DNA from: Mactromeris polynyma
Lineage: Eukaryota; Mollusca; Bivalvia; Venerida; Mactridae
Assembly: GCA_032209605.1 (NCBI GenBank)
Contig: JASFXZ010000032.1
Span: 5,953,722-6,017,721, forward strand
Reading direction: 5' to 3'
Length of the DNA: 64,000 nucleotides
Position 1 is the first letter of the stretch. The number at the start of each line of letters is the position of its first letter. The translations under genes were made by a program, and so were the position numbers. Shown piece after piece: positions 12,169 to 24,354 of the stretch. The notes beneath the pieces are model-generated. The model made no database searches, was not told the DNA's origin, and worked only from the letters and a program-made list of their open reading frames with translations.

Positions 12169-12935
12169 ATGTCATATATTTGAATTGGAAAATGATGCAA
12201 GAAACTCCCAGCAAACTAATACATAAAACGTAAGACAAAAAATGTCTTTGTTTCTCCGACTGTCTCCTTAAATGGAGTATTCAGTTTCTCTTTCTATTTC
12301 TTTTTAAATTCGGGACACACGTATTACGAGGATAATAACCGGTGATGACGATATGGGTTGCTGTCTGTGATGTTGTATTGCTGCATGTAGCAGATGAAAT
12401 TTTGTATTATTTGTGTTCATTGGGTTCTTATGCATCATAATCATATACGGCAGCCAGTTGACTTAATAAGTTTTACTGGAATTAACAACCAGTACTAAAT
12501 TGCTGTCACACAAGCGATTGACAACTTGTCCACATGACCGTCGATGAGAGAACATAACCAGCCTAACGGGTGACAGTCTAGCGCTATACCCACTGAGCTA
12601 GCAGGGCAGGCTAAGTATTGTAATAAAGACTATTTTGCCTAGATCTATGTTATTATTAGAACTGAAAAGAATGAATATTCAAAAACACACATGCTGGGAA
12701 ATTTCGGTTTGAACAGTTTCAAATTGAGTTTATCTTTCCGGGAACAACATAACAAGCCCCGACTACAACGACAGAACAAATAAATTTTCTAGTATCGTAT
12801 TCAAAACTGAAGCATTGCTTATATCGCTATGAAACCTGAGAATGCATACATTTACCAGCAGGTAACCATCTACAAGTCAACATGTATGTAAATATTCATA
12901 AAATCACATCCTTGTTCTGAAAGTTTACTTACACA

Positions 12936-13259
12936 GACCACCTCATAATTAAGAACACAATTTTCAAGTCCATTTCACTGTTCTGCTCTGTATTCAACCT
13001 CAATATTAAGACCACCTCAATAATAAGACCACCTCAAAATTAAGAACACAATTTTAAAGTCCATTTCACTGTTCTGCTCTGTATTCAACCTCAATATTAA
13101 GACCACCTCAATAATAAGACCACCTCAAAATTAAGAACACAATTTTCAAGTCCATTTTAACTGTTCTGCTTTTAATTCAAACTCAATATTAAGACCACCT
13201 CAATATTAAGACCAATTTTCAAGGGTCCTAAGAGTGGTCTTATTATTGAGGTTTTACTG
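12936..13259 (-). mobile_element. MITE family A with tandemly expanded core
   Basis: The right terminus GAGGTTTTACTG is followed by TA. The core phrase TTCAACCTCAATATTAAGAC and the phrase AAGAACACAATTTT each recur about three times at roughly 90-base spacing. The left terminus is degraded. A 60-bp segment just left of it (12641-12705) is repeated to the right (13384-13450), so the element is bracketed by a local duplication. Confidence 0.7.
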
Positions 13260-14508
13260 TACATAACATAAATCGTAGGGGTCTCCGAGCCACACACTGT
13301 GATTGATTTGAATCCTTTTTTTTTAAATGAGGGAGCTATCCAGCTGGCTTATGGAAAGTCTGATTCTACTCCAAAGTCCCCTGGGGTCTACGTCTATTTT
13401 ATTATTAGAACTGAAAAGAATGAATATTCAAAAACATACATGCTGGGAAAAGCTAAAAGTCTTGACATGACCCTGACTGATTATATAATCCAAAGCTTTA
13501 TTATAAAACACACACGCACGCATCCTATATCCAGTAATATAAGTGCATAAAATAATTCCTTATACCATTTATTGTCGACCATTTTCCTGTTCTAGTACAC
13601 CAACATTTAACATCAACACGATACACAATGTAAATATATCGCATTACATTTATCTAGTAGCCAGTGGTCAAATGTTATACACACATATTTGTGGTCATTT
13701 CGTCCAATTATATTCACATAAAAGGTTATTATAAGTGACAAGCCAGTATCATTTTGGAATGAGCACGTTTGTCATATTCTTGTATGATTTAGTTATATAA
13801 ATAAAATTGACCCCAAAGAATGTCGTATTTATATGATCTGAAGGCCAGTAGGCTAATTGAACGCAAAACTGTCCGATCTGCAAGACTTAGGTACAATTTA
13901 ATGACCATATTCATTACACAAGTGTTCTAAAACAGAAATAAAAACTCAAAAGGCTTTTGTCTGAGTACAAAATTAGTGTCATATATTCTGTTATTTATGA
14001 AACTGAATGACATATATCATATATATATTATAATTTGAAGACACACATTTAAAATAACCTTTTCCATAGATCTAAAATCAAATTTTGTTTGAACTTCTGG
14101 TAAAAACCGATTTTTAGCGAATTCCGGATTTTGTCTATTTATCATACAGAGCATTATCCTCACCCAAATTCAAGGCTCACAACATCGTCTGAACGCACAG
14201 AGATCTTGAGTGTTGGTCAAAGTCGGCATCAGTGAAAAGAAAATAAATTCAAATTCTAGTAAAAATAATTTATGCATGCACAAATGTAATTGAACGAATA
14301 TTCGAATTTTAACTGTAAAATTGCAAAAAAAAATTCAAATTCCTCAAATATTTTGTATATCCCTCAGTCATTAATCTCTGTCAAAAACATAAGCAGACAT
14401 CAGTTGAGAATACCATCATTGTTAGCACGGAGTCTATTGGTCAATATTTTCCAAAACCTGTTTTCATTGGCTGAGCACAAGAAACCATTCTCAAGTATGT
14501 AGTATATA

Positions 14509-15010
14509 CAGTATAACCTCGATATTAAAACCACCTTTGGGACTAGTGATGTATAATTGGACAAATTTCATAATCGATTATCAGATCAGTTTGAAAACTG
14601 ATAATTGATAATCGAATCATAAATAATCGAAATTGTTAGTTTTTAGTGTAAGTATAATGCTGACAGTTTAATTCATTTATACAACTTTATTTATCTCTTT
14701 TTATTACATTTAACATCGATGGGGTTTGACATTACTCTTATAATATCAAAAGATTATTTTATCATTCAATAAATATTGTTTTTGTATGTTTACTTTGTAC
14801 ATTTGTATTTGACTGAATTCATCGAAAAAAAAATCCATATAACTGTAAAATTTGAATATATATAATATCATCTTATTGAAATAACACTTCAATCAAAATT
14901 TCTGATTATAATTGATTATTGTAGTTCGTAATCGATTGTTGCCGACGTCGGATGTCCAGCGACGATTTTTCAATTATTTTCAATAATCGCGCCATCACTG
15001 TTTGGGACTA
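14509..15010 (+). mobile_element. MITE A fragment interrupted by hAT-like MITE
   Basis: A family-A left end (CAGTATAACCTCGATATTAA...) runs to 14543 and is interrupted by the hAT-like element at 14544-15000. The target 8-mer TTTGGGAC is present on both sides (14536-14543 and 15001-15008), so insertion order is clear. Confidence 0.75.
14544..15000. mobile_element. hAT-like MITE with perfect 8-bp target duplication
   Basis: The left end is TAGTGATGTATAATTGG and the right end is GCGCCATCACTG, giving short inverted termini (TAGTGATG/CAGTGATG). It is flanked by identical TTTGGGAC direct repeats. The 457-bp interior is AT-rich and non-coding, with several ATAATCGATTATC palindromes. Length, 8-bp duplication and termini fit a non-autonomous hAT element. 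Confidence 0.8.
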
Positions 15011-15457
15011 TTGAAATTTACCAATATCGGCTGATGTTTAAATTTTTGGCGAGAATCCGAGATGTTCCACGTTAATAATGATCTCAAGACTGATCTGAGA
15101 TCCTCGAGACATCACAGCGTGGATGTATATTGAACAATTATACGATTCCAATTCAGAAGAATTTTTTTTGTCACGCAGTGCAGTATTTGTTTAAATGTTA
15201 TGTAACATGTTATAAGTCAATTCAATTTTCAATAATACTAAATAGACCAATGATCTGCAAAGATCTACGTAGATTGTGCAAGATAAAGTTCATCGAATTA
15301 TTGGAAAAATGATAATAATAGCACTACAGCACTACAGATATGGTTGCATGTAATTCACATTATCGATAAACTGATTAATATAACGCTTTATACCGGGGAA
15401 ATACTGCAGAATAATTTTTTTTATTACATTCCATACCCCATAAAGTACAAACTAATA

Positions 15458-15640
15458 CAGTCGGACCTCGTTTATTCGACAACCTTCTATACGAATACTC
15501 ATGTAATATATCATCCGAAATAAATCAGGTCCCGATGTATCTTCTTAGACACGTTAAATTGAAATGGGCTATTTGAAACAATGTATAATAATATTCAAAA
15601 TAAAATTTCAGACCCAATGAATTCCAATGAAACAACAGTA
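15458..15640 (+). mobile_element. MITE family B
   Basis: It starts CAGTCGGACCTCGTTTATTC after a TA, carries the family phrases for a pogo/Tc1-like MITE, and ends near CCAATGAAACAACAGTA with a degraded right terminus. Confidence 0.65.
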
Positions 15641-16018
15641 TTTCAATAATTACGGTCTCAGAACACAGGCTTGTCATTGGTCAATATCACACTCGGTACC
15701 AACCAATCAGATGTCTGAATTTTGAGACTGGTTGCAAAAACAAAGATTTATAACCAAAGACCTTGACCAACTACATCGAAAGTTTAACAAAGTGTTCATA
15801 TGACACCAATGAGTGTAAAAATAAACCTTTAGGAATGTACGGTATTTAACTTTCAAATTACATACATTCTGATTATAGGATTACGTAAAATTTATTTTAT
15901 GTATTTATTCACGCAGCTGACAGAATGTTTCAGCTACCTCGTAACATAAATTGCACAGTATGCATCAAATAACTGAAACATTACAAAACAAGTCCCGTCA
16001 TTCTATCTTACGTATGTA

Positions 16019-16476
16019 CAGTAAAACCTCAATAATAAGACCACTGTTGGGACCCTTGAAAACTGATCTTCTTATTGAAGTGGTCTTAATATTGAGGTTG
16101 AATAAATAGCAAAACAGTGAAGTACCAAAAATTGTGTTCTTAATTTTGAGGTGGTGAAAAAACGGGAAAAAATGCAAAAACATGATAAGAAATTTTGATT
16201 TATTATACTGTCCTGAGGAGATGGCTCTTGTTTCAATATTTCTTACCAATTTAAGTTTTAAATTTAAGTGTATATTACATCGACTGTGAAACAAGTTCAC
16301 AACTTCCAATAATAAGACCACCCTTTGAACCCTAGAAAAAATGGCCTTATTATTGAGGTGGTCTTAATATTGAGGTTGAATAAAGAACAAACCAGTGAAA
16401 ATGGAATTGAAAAAAATCTGTTCTTAATTACGAGTCGGTCTTATTATTTAAGTGGTCTTAAAGTGGGGTTTTACTG
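16019..16476 (+). mobile_element. MITE family A, composite copy
   Basis: It starts CAGTAAAACCTCAATAATAA and ends GGGGTTTTACTG with TA following. Between them is a second left-end-like segment (AATAATAAGACCACCC near 16309), so this is either a nested or a dimeric element about 458 bp long. Confidence 0.7.
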
Positions 16477-16919
16477 TATTTATACTTTTCATCAACACAG
16501 ATAACGCTTGTGTTAACTGATAATGAAACAAGACAAGTTGTAACAGATGAACTATCCTTGTTTACTCTATACAGGAATGCCTTTGAACTACTCCTGTCTA
16601 ACTATTAAGGTCATTTTTTTCAACCCTTTATTTGCACACCCCAGATAACATATTCTCACCATATAAAATCTCTTATCAGTTTGAATACATGGGGATAACA
16701 TCTTTAACACATACAAATAAAGACGTTAGGTGAATCAGACTATAGCTAGGTTCATACACGTATTGTCTGAAATGTTTAATTTGTTTACTGAAAATAATAA
16801 AAAGGACAAAAACAGAATTGTTCTGTCTTGACATGCAAATTTTGTCTGAACAATAGGATTTCTATTTTATAGCAATCTAGCCTGAACAACTGGTGTGGCA
16901 TGCTTGCACCTGTGATTGT

Positions 16920-17330
16920 GGTCTTAGGTTGACTACCTGTTAATCAGAGGCATGGCTCTAGAATGTTTTTTAAAGACACTTGTCGCTGACTAATGGAAAT
17001 GTAAAATTTGACTTGTCCGACATAAGAAGCTAGTTGTCATTGGTCAATTTAGTAACAAAGAAACATACACAATGACAGCTACACAATCTAAAATTAATAA
17101 ATAACCACATGTATATGTTTGTGGGATTGTAAGGTTTGACTTACAACTGAACAATTGCTGATGTTGGTTAGCTTTAAAAACAGTCCTACGTTCAGTAAAG
17201 GTATTTGAGGCTATCCTTTCGTAACATTTTGCAATTTGGTTACCTGTGAGCAGGCAATGTGATACAGTGGGCAAGGGATACAATACAAAACATGCGCAAC
17301 TGTTCGCCGTAACTGAACATAAGGCAGTCT
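16920..17330. repeat. Dispersed repeat, inverted partner at 62330-62640
   Basis: GACAGCTACACAATCTAAAA and TGACTTACAACTGAACAAT here match, in reverse complement and in the same relative order, sequence at about 62460-62560. The segment GTAAAATTTGACTTGTCCGA likewise matches 62587-62615. The right part (17185-17325, GCAACTGTTCGCCGTAACTG) recurs at 20580-20705. This is a middle-repetitive element with no coding frame. Confidence 0.65.
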
Positions 17331-17950
17331 TGTCTTGGACTAACTCAACTCAACTACCCCTACAGCAACTTTAAACATAAGCTGCAAAATGAATGAATCT
17401 GACGTTCAATTCACATCATGGCTTTTGAACAGACGTGCAAGCATTCTAACAAGTTGCTTACTTAAAACATTGACGAAAATATCACATTATTGAAAGGAAT
17501 AATTGAACAGTAAACTCAGACAGACGAACACAATGAATCCATACACACCCACATAAAAAATAAAAATTAAATTACCTTCCGATTGAAGAGTACCAAATTG
17601 AAGAGTAACTTAGAACACCAGTTTAATTATACTGTAAGCGTAGATAATGAAATATGTTATACAGTCGAAATAATGTAGAAACACACGAACAATGAATCTC
17701 CCTCATAGTCATCCATCTTAAGCCACAACAAAGTTTAATCGCTCCCATCTACTTGAACACAACTTTACCATTCATCAAATAATTCACTCATTTCCTTCTA
17801 ATTTCTTATCAAATTATATTATGAAATACAGCGCAAACTGTCAAGAGTTGACGGCTCATGTGCAACCACCTTTCTTAGTTTTAGTTTAATTTGACTTGTG
17901 TATTCTACATCATTTGCGAAACCAGAAATTACAACTAATATTATACCAAT

Positions 17951-18172
17951 CAGGGTTTTCCCCATGATTTTTTAGCCAAGGGGTTATTGGACCCTCGTGT
18001 TTGACAAATTAGGGGGTCCTTAGTAAATTTGTAGGGTCACAGATATGCAGTTTATACTTGACAGTGGTTCATTTTAGGGGTCCCCGAGGGATACACAGTA
18101 AGTGAAAATGGGAGTCTCCAGAAAGAAAAGGGGAGTTAGGGAATCAAGATTTCTGCGTCAGGGAAATCCCTG
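17951..18172 (+). mobile_element. Short inverted-repeat element (CAGGGTTTTCCC ends), copy 1
   Basis: It begins CAGGGTTTTCCCCATG and ends GGGAAATCCCTG. The interior contains GGGGTCCTTAGTAAATTTGT. Copies with the same ends and order are at 24133-24354 and 51132-51332. CAGGG termini are typical of hAT-like non-autonomous elements; the copies have diverged too far for clear target duplications. Confidence 0.65.
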
Positions 18173-18589
18173 TTAATCACTCATGATGACTGGTTCCTGG
18201 GTTACTCAGCAGTACTCACGCCTAATACGGGGATTGTGAAGTCTGAGCGAGCCGCCACCATCAAGACAAGATTCGAACCCAGGACCTTTGGATCCGGAGC
18301 CTAATTCTTGTAGATCATTTAATGGCCGAAAAACTCAGACTTTTCATTTTGCTCCTACGTTGTTATAACAGTATAGATTTTGATAAAACTCAACAAAAGT
18401 GTTCATCCGTTTATATGTAATGAAAACAAAAGGTATTTGTTAAACTTTTGCATATTTAAAGTCTGAAACAACTCAGACTTAAAATGTTTGTGAATAAGGG
18501 CCTCAGGGGATGCACTCTACACCTCGACAACAATACCTCCCTTCAACAGCAGTATAAATTTTTCCAGTAATAAGAATTTACAATGAAGT

Positions 18590-18668
18590 CAACCTCTCTA
18601 GAGCAACAACCTCTCTAGAGCAACAACCTCTCTACAGCAACAACCTCTCTACAGCAACAACCTCTCAA
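18590..18668 (+). repeat. 17-bp tandem repeat
   Basis: CAACCTCTCTAGAGCAA recurs about four to five times with small changes. Related single units appear at 21750-21800. Confidence 0.6.
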
Positions 18669-18893
18669 GAACAGTCAAAATTTCCATCTCCCGAAAGGTG
18701 TTACTCAGTGGAGGTTGTGCTGTAGTTTTTCGATGCGAGACTAATGCAACGTGTGAATATAACCAAGTTGTTGCAATGACTCACCATCGAAAACATAATC
18801 ACTGTTTTATTACTTTATGATTGTAGATTCATTTTGAAAATGTTTGAAAGTTTATCTAAACTCATTAATTCACACATTTGATTAAAAAGATAC

Positions 18894-19010
18894 TAAGGCC
18901 ATCCTTAAAAAATTGTTTGTTTGCGGTAACGTGTTTGTTTGTGGTAACATGTTTGTTTGTGGTAACGTGTTTGTTTGTGGTAACATGTTTGTTTGTGGTA
19001 ACGCGGCCTT
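18894..19010 (+). repeat. Repeat end with 18-bp tandem GTTTGTTTG units
   Basis: After a left end (AAGGCCATCCTTAAAAAATT) related to the element at 646-1133, the 18-bp unit GGTAACGTGTTTGTTTGT recurs about five times, alternating GTAACG and GTAACA. The tandem array seems to have grown from the element's subterminal sequence. Confidence 0.6.
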
Positions 19011-19714
19011 GAATTTTAACAGTGGGTAGATAGGTGGGGTTTTCTAAAAGACTGATTTTTTTTTATCTCATTGTTGAACCTGAAAAAATAAATTGAGGCA
19101 CAGCATTTTTCATGAGTCGGTCGCTTAACTGCAAACAAAGGATTGTCTTATCATGAAAGAAGAAACCATTGTAAAGCAAGAAGACTATTAAATGCTTGTA
19201 TTTTATTGCTGAAACTCTGATCGGGGGGGGGGGGGGGAGGGGGGCTTATACCAACAAACATTTCCGATATGTAATTCTTAAATATATTTTAAAGCAAACT
19301 GTATGTTCACTTAGCGGGTACGTTGACTACACATTTAAATCAAACAAATTAATGTCAACCATCAGAATTTGTGAACAAAATTGTACTTGTCTCAAAGTGA
19401 TGATTTCTACTTGTCTCAAAGTGATAATAATAATCATTATTATTTGAAGAATTTTAAAAATTACTGTTCATAATTCGAGGTGTGGGAGCCATAACCAGCT
19501 TTCTCCATATAAATGTATTAAGGAGATGGTAGGTTCTGGCTCAAACCCCTCAAATAATGTCAGAGCAAGCAGCCGTCAGTCATGAGCCGACTGTGATTTA
19601 AGTATGCAGACCAGTTGCAGAAAGCAACCGTGCCATTGGTCAACTCACAGACTGTGCTCAGAACTAACCAATCAGGAGATTGCATTTTGAGACTGGTTTC
19701 CAAACTTGAATGTA

Positions 19715-19895
19715 CAGTCGGACCTCGTCCATTCTAATTCATCAGGTCCGAAATTTTATTAAAATATTTTATAAAATACATTCGAATAGCACATTTAAAT
19801 TCGACATGCAAAGAAGATACATTTTAACCCAATATTTATGTCGGATGATACCAAGTATTCGGATAGAAGGTTGTCGTATAAACGCCAGGCAACTG
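19715..19895. mobile_element. MITE family B, rearranged
   Basis: It starts CAGTCGGACCTCGTCCATTC and ends CAGGCAACTG followed by TA. The interior order matches the complement of other copies, suggesting an internal inversion or that this copy lies in the opposite orientation. Confidence 0.55.
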
Positions 19896-21949
19896 TATTA
19901 CTTTCAACGAAAATTATAATGGAGAACATACACACTTCAGCCAGGGTTTGAACCTACAACTGGCGGATTGGCTGTAAAGGTACACAACAGACCATTGGTC
20001 TGGGCTTACAGTAACTCAAACTTGAAGACAATCCTTACCCTCCACAGCTCTCTTCTGATTGGTCACTTCTTATATTGTCGCATTTTTCAAAATGCATTCG
20101 GTGAGATATAAATTTACTAAATATGTTTTACTTTGTTCTTTCACATACCTGAATCTTTTGAAATCCATGCAACAAGCATGATAGTTATGGTATATTTTCT
20201 ATTAATTAAATTATTCAACAGGAGAAACTTAAGGTTACCAAGTTGTTTCAGTTTCTATAGCCAGGAGAAACAGTCATTACATAGACACAATATTTCCTCA
20301 ACGACAATTACACTACACTCTCATAAATTGTTCACTGAACAATTGATTAGAACAAATATGTAAAACAATAAAACATTACCTGATCATGTACAGAGAGTAT
20401 ACATATATAATATGTGCTTGTATGAAGGGCATGTATATTATACTGTACGCCAAGAAATGTTTGCAAAAGCAGAGTTTTATTTTCAGGGCTATTGTCATTC
20501 ACGAAACAACATCAATTACGTTACTTTAAATAAAGAAGACCAGTCTACTCTGGCCACAACAAAGCATGCCCGCATTCAGTAAAGGTGTTTGCGGCTAACG
20601 TTTGCTAATTGGTTCCCTGTGTGCAGTGAATGTGATATGGTGGGCCAGGAATACAAAACAAAACGTGAGCAACTGTTAGCCGTAACTGAACGCAGGACTG
20701 TATTAGTGATGGTGGTTCTGACGTTGAGTATTTCCCAACGAATTATGATGTTACAAATTAAGCGCTTTCTCAGATGTGTCTTTGGTTTCTTAAGTGCGAT
20801 TTATAGAATGAAATGAACATCGGAAAGTTGATATGTGTTTTTCTTTTCTATTTTGAAAACCGGAAGATTTTTGAGAATTAAAGATATTTTATGCTCATTT
20901 TTTTTTTACCTATACAAATATGAAAAATATTCTTTATCTAGTAAAAACTTCAATAAATATGCATTATCAAAGAATACATTTATAACGTATTTCTCTGTAT
21001 TTGTCGAAAAAACACTTTTTTGACTAGTTATGTCTGTTAGTAATATGCTTAAACAAGATTGTTTTAAACGGTTGTATATGGTAATGGTTCTTATATTAAT
21101 GATGTTTAAGACTATGCAACAACAATACTGGATGATGATCATTAAAAGATTTTAGGATCAGATGAGCCAGATACATCTTTAATATACATTTGAGTAAAAC
21201 ATTTCTGATGCAATGTCATTTCGTAGTTCACTTTTGCATTTTGTTCTGAATTTTTAAATTGTTATAAAGAGAAAAGCAGACATATGGCCTCAGTCACAGT
21301 ACAGCTATTTGGGGTCAGAAAAACCTTTAAATTACTATTTACAGACTTCAATGTATAATTCAGACATGTGTCCCTTTCAGCCCTCCATAGGGTTGAAATA
21401 ATTGAACCAAGCATGGTGTTGTGACTCCGACAATCCGAGGTTACAAACCACCTAACATGAATGTATTGTTGTATTACGCAAACCAGTAATAAAACTGCAT
21501 CACCGTTATCCATTATACTGCAGTAAAACAGGAATAAAATCCTCAGTTTCATGAATGAAAACATTTTGTTACAGTGCTAGCCAAATGGGACGTGTTAGTT
21601 CAAGGTTTAATAGATTTTCAAACAAATTTCAGCATTAACAAACATGTCACAAAGTCTAAAGAACACAATCTCTCAGTCAAAAAAAAAGTTGTTTATTTTC
21701 CAAAGCAGAAATTCAACAAAAAACTAATAATTGCAGACTTGCCAGAGAGGCGGATCTCTCTAGAGTGATCCTTTGTTGAGCAACAACCTCTCTTCAACAA
21801 CATTGTCGATTTTCCCACTGTAAACTTTATCTATAAACTATGCAGACTTTTATTTACAATTTAATCTGATACTCTTTCTAACAGTTAATCCACATACGTT
21901 GGTAAAATTAACAGATTAAGATTAGCTTGTGTATAAATATTGTATTATA

Positions 21950-22465
21950 CGAGTAGATGTATATGAGTAGATTTATATGAGCAGACTTACGTGTATATGA
22001 GTAGATTTATATGAGCAGACTTACATGTATATGAGTAGATTTATATGAGCAGACTTACATGTATATGAGTAGATTTATATGAGCAGACTTACATGTATAT
22101 GAGTAGATTTATATTAGCTGAACTTACATGTATATGAGTAGATTTATATGAGCAGACTTACATGTATATGAGTAGATTTATATGAGCAGACTTACATGTA
22201 TATGAGTAGATTTATATGAGCAGACTTACATGTATATATGTAGATTTATATGAGCAGACTTACATGTATATGAGCAGACTTACATGTATATGAGTAGATT
22301 TATATGAGCAGACTTACATGTATATGAGCAGACTTACATGTATATGAGCAGACTTACATGTATACGAGCAGACTTACATGTATATGAGCAGACTTACATG
22401 TATATGAGCAGACTTACATGTATATGAGTAGATTTATATGAGCAGACTTACATGTATATGAGTAT
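21950..22465. repeat. Minisatellite with two-part unit (20 and 34 bp)
   Basis: Two modules alternate: ATGAGCAGACTTACATGTAT (20 bp) and ATGAGTAGATTTAT (14 bp). Most of the array is the 34-bp combination. Toward the right, runs of the 20-bp module alone occur. No gene is seen around it. Confidence 0.85.
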
Positions 22466-23608
22466 ATTTAGCAACATAGTAGAAACTGGCCTATCTGTGT
22501 ATAAAAAAAGAAACAGAAAAATTAGCGTTGCTATCAATTGAATTCTGAACCAAAATTCAAAATCCTTAACTCACAAATCAAGCTAATAAAGCAAACAATA
22601 AACTTAACAAGTACGCAAAAGTCATAAGGATAACATATGCATACACACAAGTTATGTACGTGCGATTTTATTTATTGGTAATAAAATTACCATAATGTGA
22701 ATAAAAACAGATCACTCACTGTAGTTTCATGTATTGAACCGGCGAAAAACAACGTTACGTTCCATAGTACAACTTCACAAACTTATTAACATTTGTCCAG
22801 ATCAAGCGTACACTAGTTTTTGGTCATTAAACGAAACTGTCTTCTATAATCCATCGGCAAGAGACACAATTAGTTAACTAAACATATAAATATAGATGGC
22901 AAATACCGAAATTTGTCTTCCATATATTACAATATAGGATAAAATGGTAAATACATCGGTTTAATGTTTGTATATCCATCAGTGTATGAGATGGCGGTTT
23001 ACAACAGTCCACCGATCAAAGAGTGTCGTCTGCTACCTATATGATAAAGTCGATCAAAGAGTGTCGTCTGCACTGTAGTGAATAAATCTACCATCGTAGT
23101 GAAATTAAAATGCTACCAAAAAATACCAAATAAACTAGGGAGAAATGTCGAGACTAATACAACGCTGTCTTCTGATTTTGGATTGTGGGGAAATAATCCT
23201 CAGCGAGTCGAGTTTTGGTATCTAAACAATAAAACACGCATTTAATCTAACGACAAAGTGTTTGTACGCCTCAATAAACTGTCAGCCAGTATGCATATAA
23301 TGTAAGATCTATCATACGAAGAGTGCTCAGATATTAAAAAACAGTTTTGACAAGAACTGAAATATATTATGGTTGATTAATGTGAAGAACTTCAAAAGAA
23401 AAGAAACATTTTTTTTCAGATTTCTATGAATACTTGCTCATCTCAGCCACAAACACATAAATATTTTGTATTTTCGAAATATTACACAATTACTCAAATT
23501 GAGCCAACAATGCTATGACTTAAATAACAATTTACTTAATAAAGTTAATTTAAAATAAATGTATTTTCTTCACATAAATATACTTCATTTTCAGATTTTA
23601 AGATAAGA

Positions 23609-23795
23609 GTCAGACTACGTTTATTCGACAACCTTCTATCTGAATGCATGTACATGTACTTGGTATCATCCGAAAGAAATATCAGGTCCCGATGCATCAT
23701 CCTATGCATGTCGAATTGAAATTGGTTATTCGAAATCACGTATTATTCGAAAAAAAAATTCAAACCCGATAAATTCGAATGAAGGAGGTCCAACT
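23609..23795 (+). mobile_element. MITE family B, near-complete
   Basis: The left end is near GTCAGACTACGTTTATTCGA and the right end is GGAGGTCCAACTG followed by TA. It contains CTTGGTATCATCCGAAAGAA and TCAGGTCCCGATGCATC. Confidence 0.65.
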
Positions 23796-23953
23796 GTATA
23801 TAAATTACAGTTTACACACATATTCAAGAGAGACATCAACATCTTTTGTATTTACAGCTGATATTTCCATTAAATGACCTCTATAAAACTTTAATGATGC
23901 CCCAAAACAACACTAATGTTAGGTCTTGTAACAATATAACCTTCTTCACTTAC

Positions 23954-24024
23954 CTCCCTTTTTTAAAAGATGTTATCAGAAGAGTAGTCTCCCCTGTGCC
24001 TGAAGACGACGAAGAACTACTCAT
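23954..24024 (-). CDS. Possible first coding exon of an unidentified minus-strand gene
   Basis: On the minus strand an ATG at 24024 opens a frame reading a Met, a run of seven Ser, then GTGETTLLITSFKKG. It ends in phase 2 at a perfect donor (AG|GTAAGT). The Ser run is encoded by mixed AGT/TCT/TCG/TCA codons, which argues for protein-level selection rather than a microsatellite. No downstream exon could be joined with confidence; a 28-base candidate at 8924-8897 fits in phase but is far away. The plus strand also has an open frame here, which weakens the case. No homology is recognised. Confidence 0.3.
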
Positions 24025-24132
24025 ATAAATCTGTACAATAAAAAATAGAAAGTACAAGAAAAATTTACTCTGAGGGCTTAGAAGTCAAGTCATGTCAAAA
24101 TTTACTTATTGTCGGATAATTACATAAATATA

Positions 24133-24354
24133 CAGGGTTTTCCCTAGGATTTTTCCGCTTGGGGTCCTTGGACCCTCATGTTTGACAAATTAGGGGTTCT
24201 TAGTAAATTTGTAGGGTCCCAGATATGCAGTATATACTTGACAAAATGCAATTTTTGGGAGTCCCAGGGATGATGCACAGTAAGTTGAAAATGGGAGTCC
24301 CTAGAAAGAAAAGGGAGTCAGGGACTTAAGATATCTGGGTCAGGAAAATCCCTT
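24133..24354 (+). mobile_element. Short inverted-repeat element (CAGGGTTTTCCC ends), copy 2
   Basis: It begins CAGGGTTTTCCCTAGGATTT and ends GGAAAATCCCTT. Internal order is the same as at 17951-18172. It lies about 110 bases upstream of the possible minus-strand first exon. Confidence 0.65.

Larger units (their letters stand above)
3153..23953. other. Gene-poor interval, mostly repeats
   Basis: No conserved protein could be recognised on either strand across this 20 kb. It holds MITEs of several families, SINE fragments, a minisatellite at 21950-22465 and unique AT-rich DNA. One phase-compatible 28-base candidate micro-exon on the minus strand (8924-8897, flanked by CATAG and GTAACT) is noted but unproven. 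The interval may be intergenic or may contain a long intron of a minus-strand gene beginning at 24024. Confidence 0.5.
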
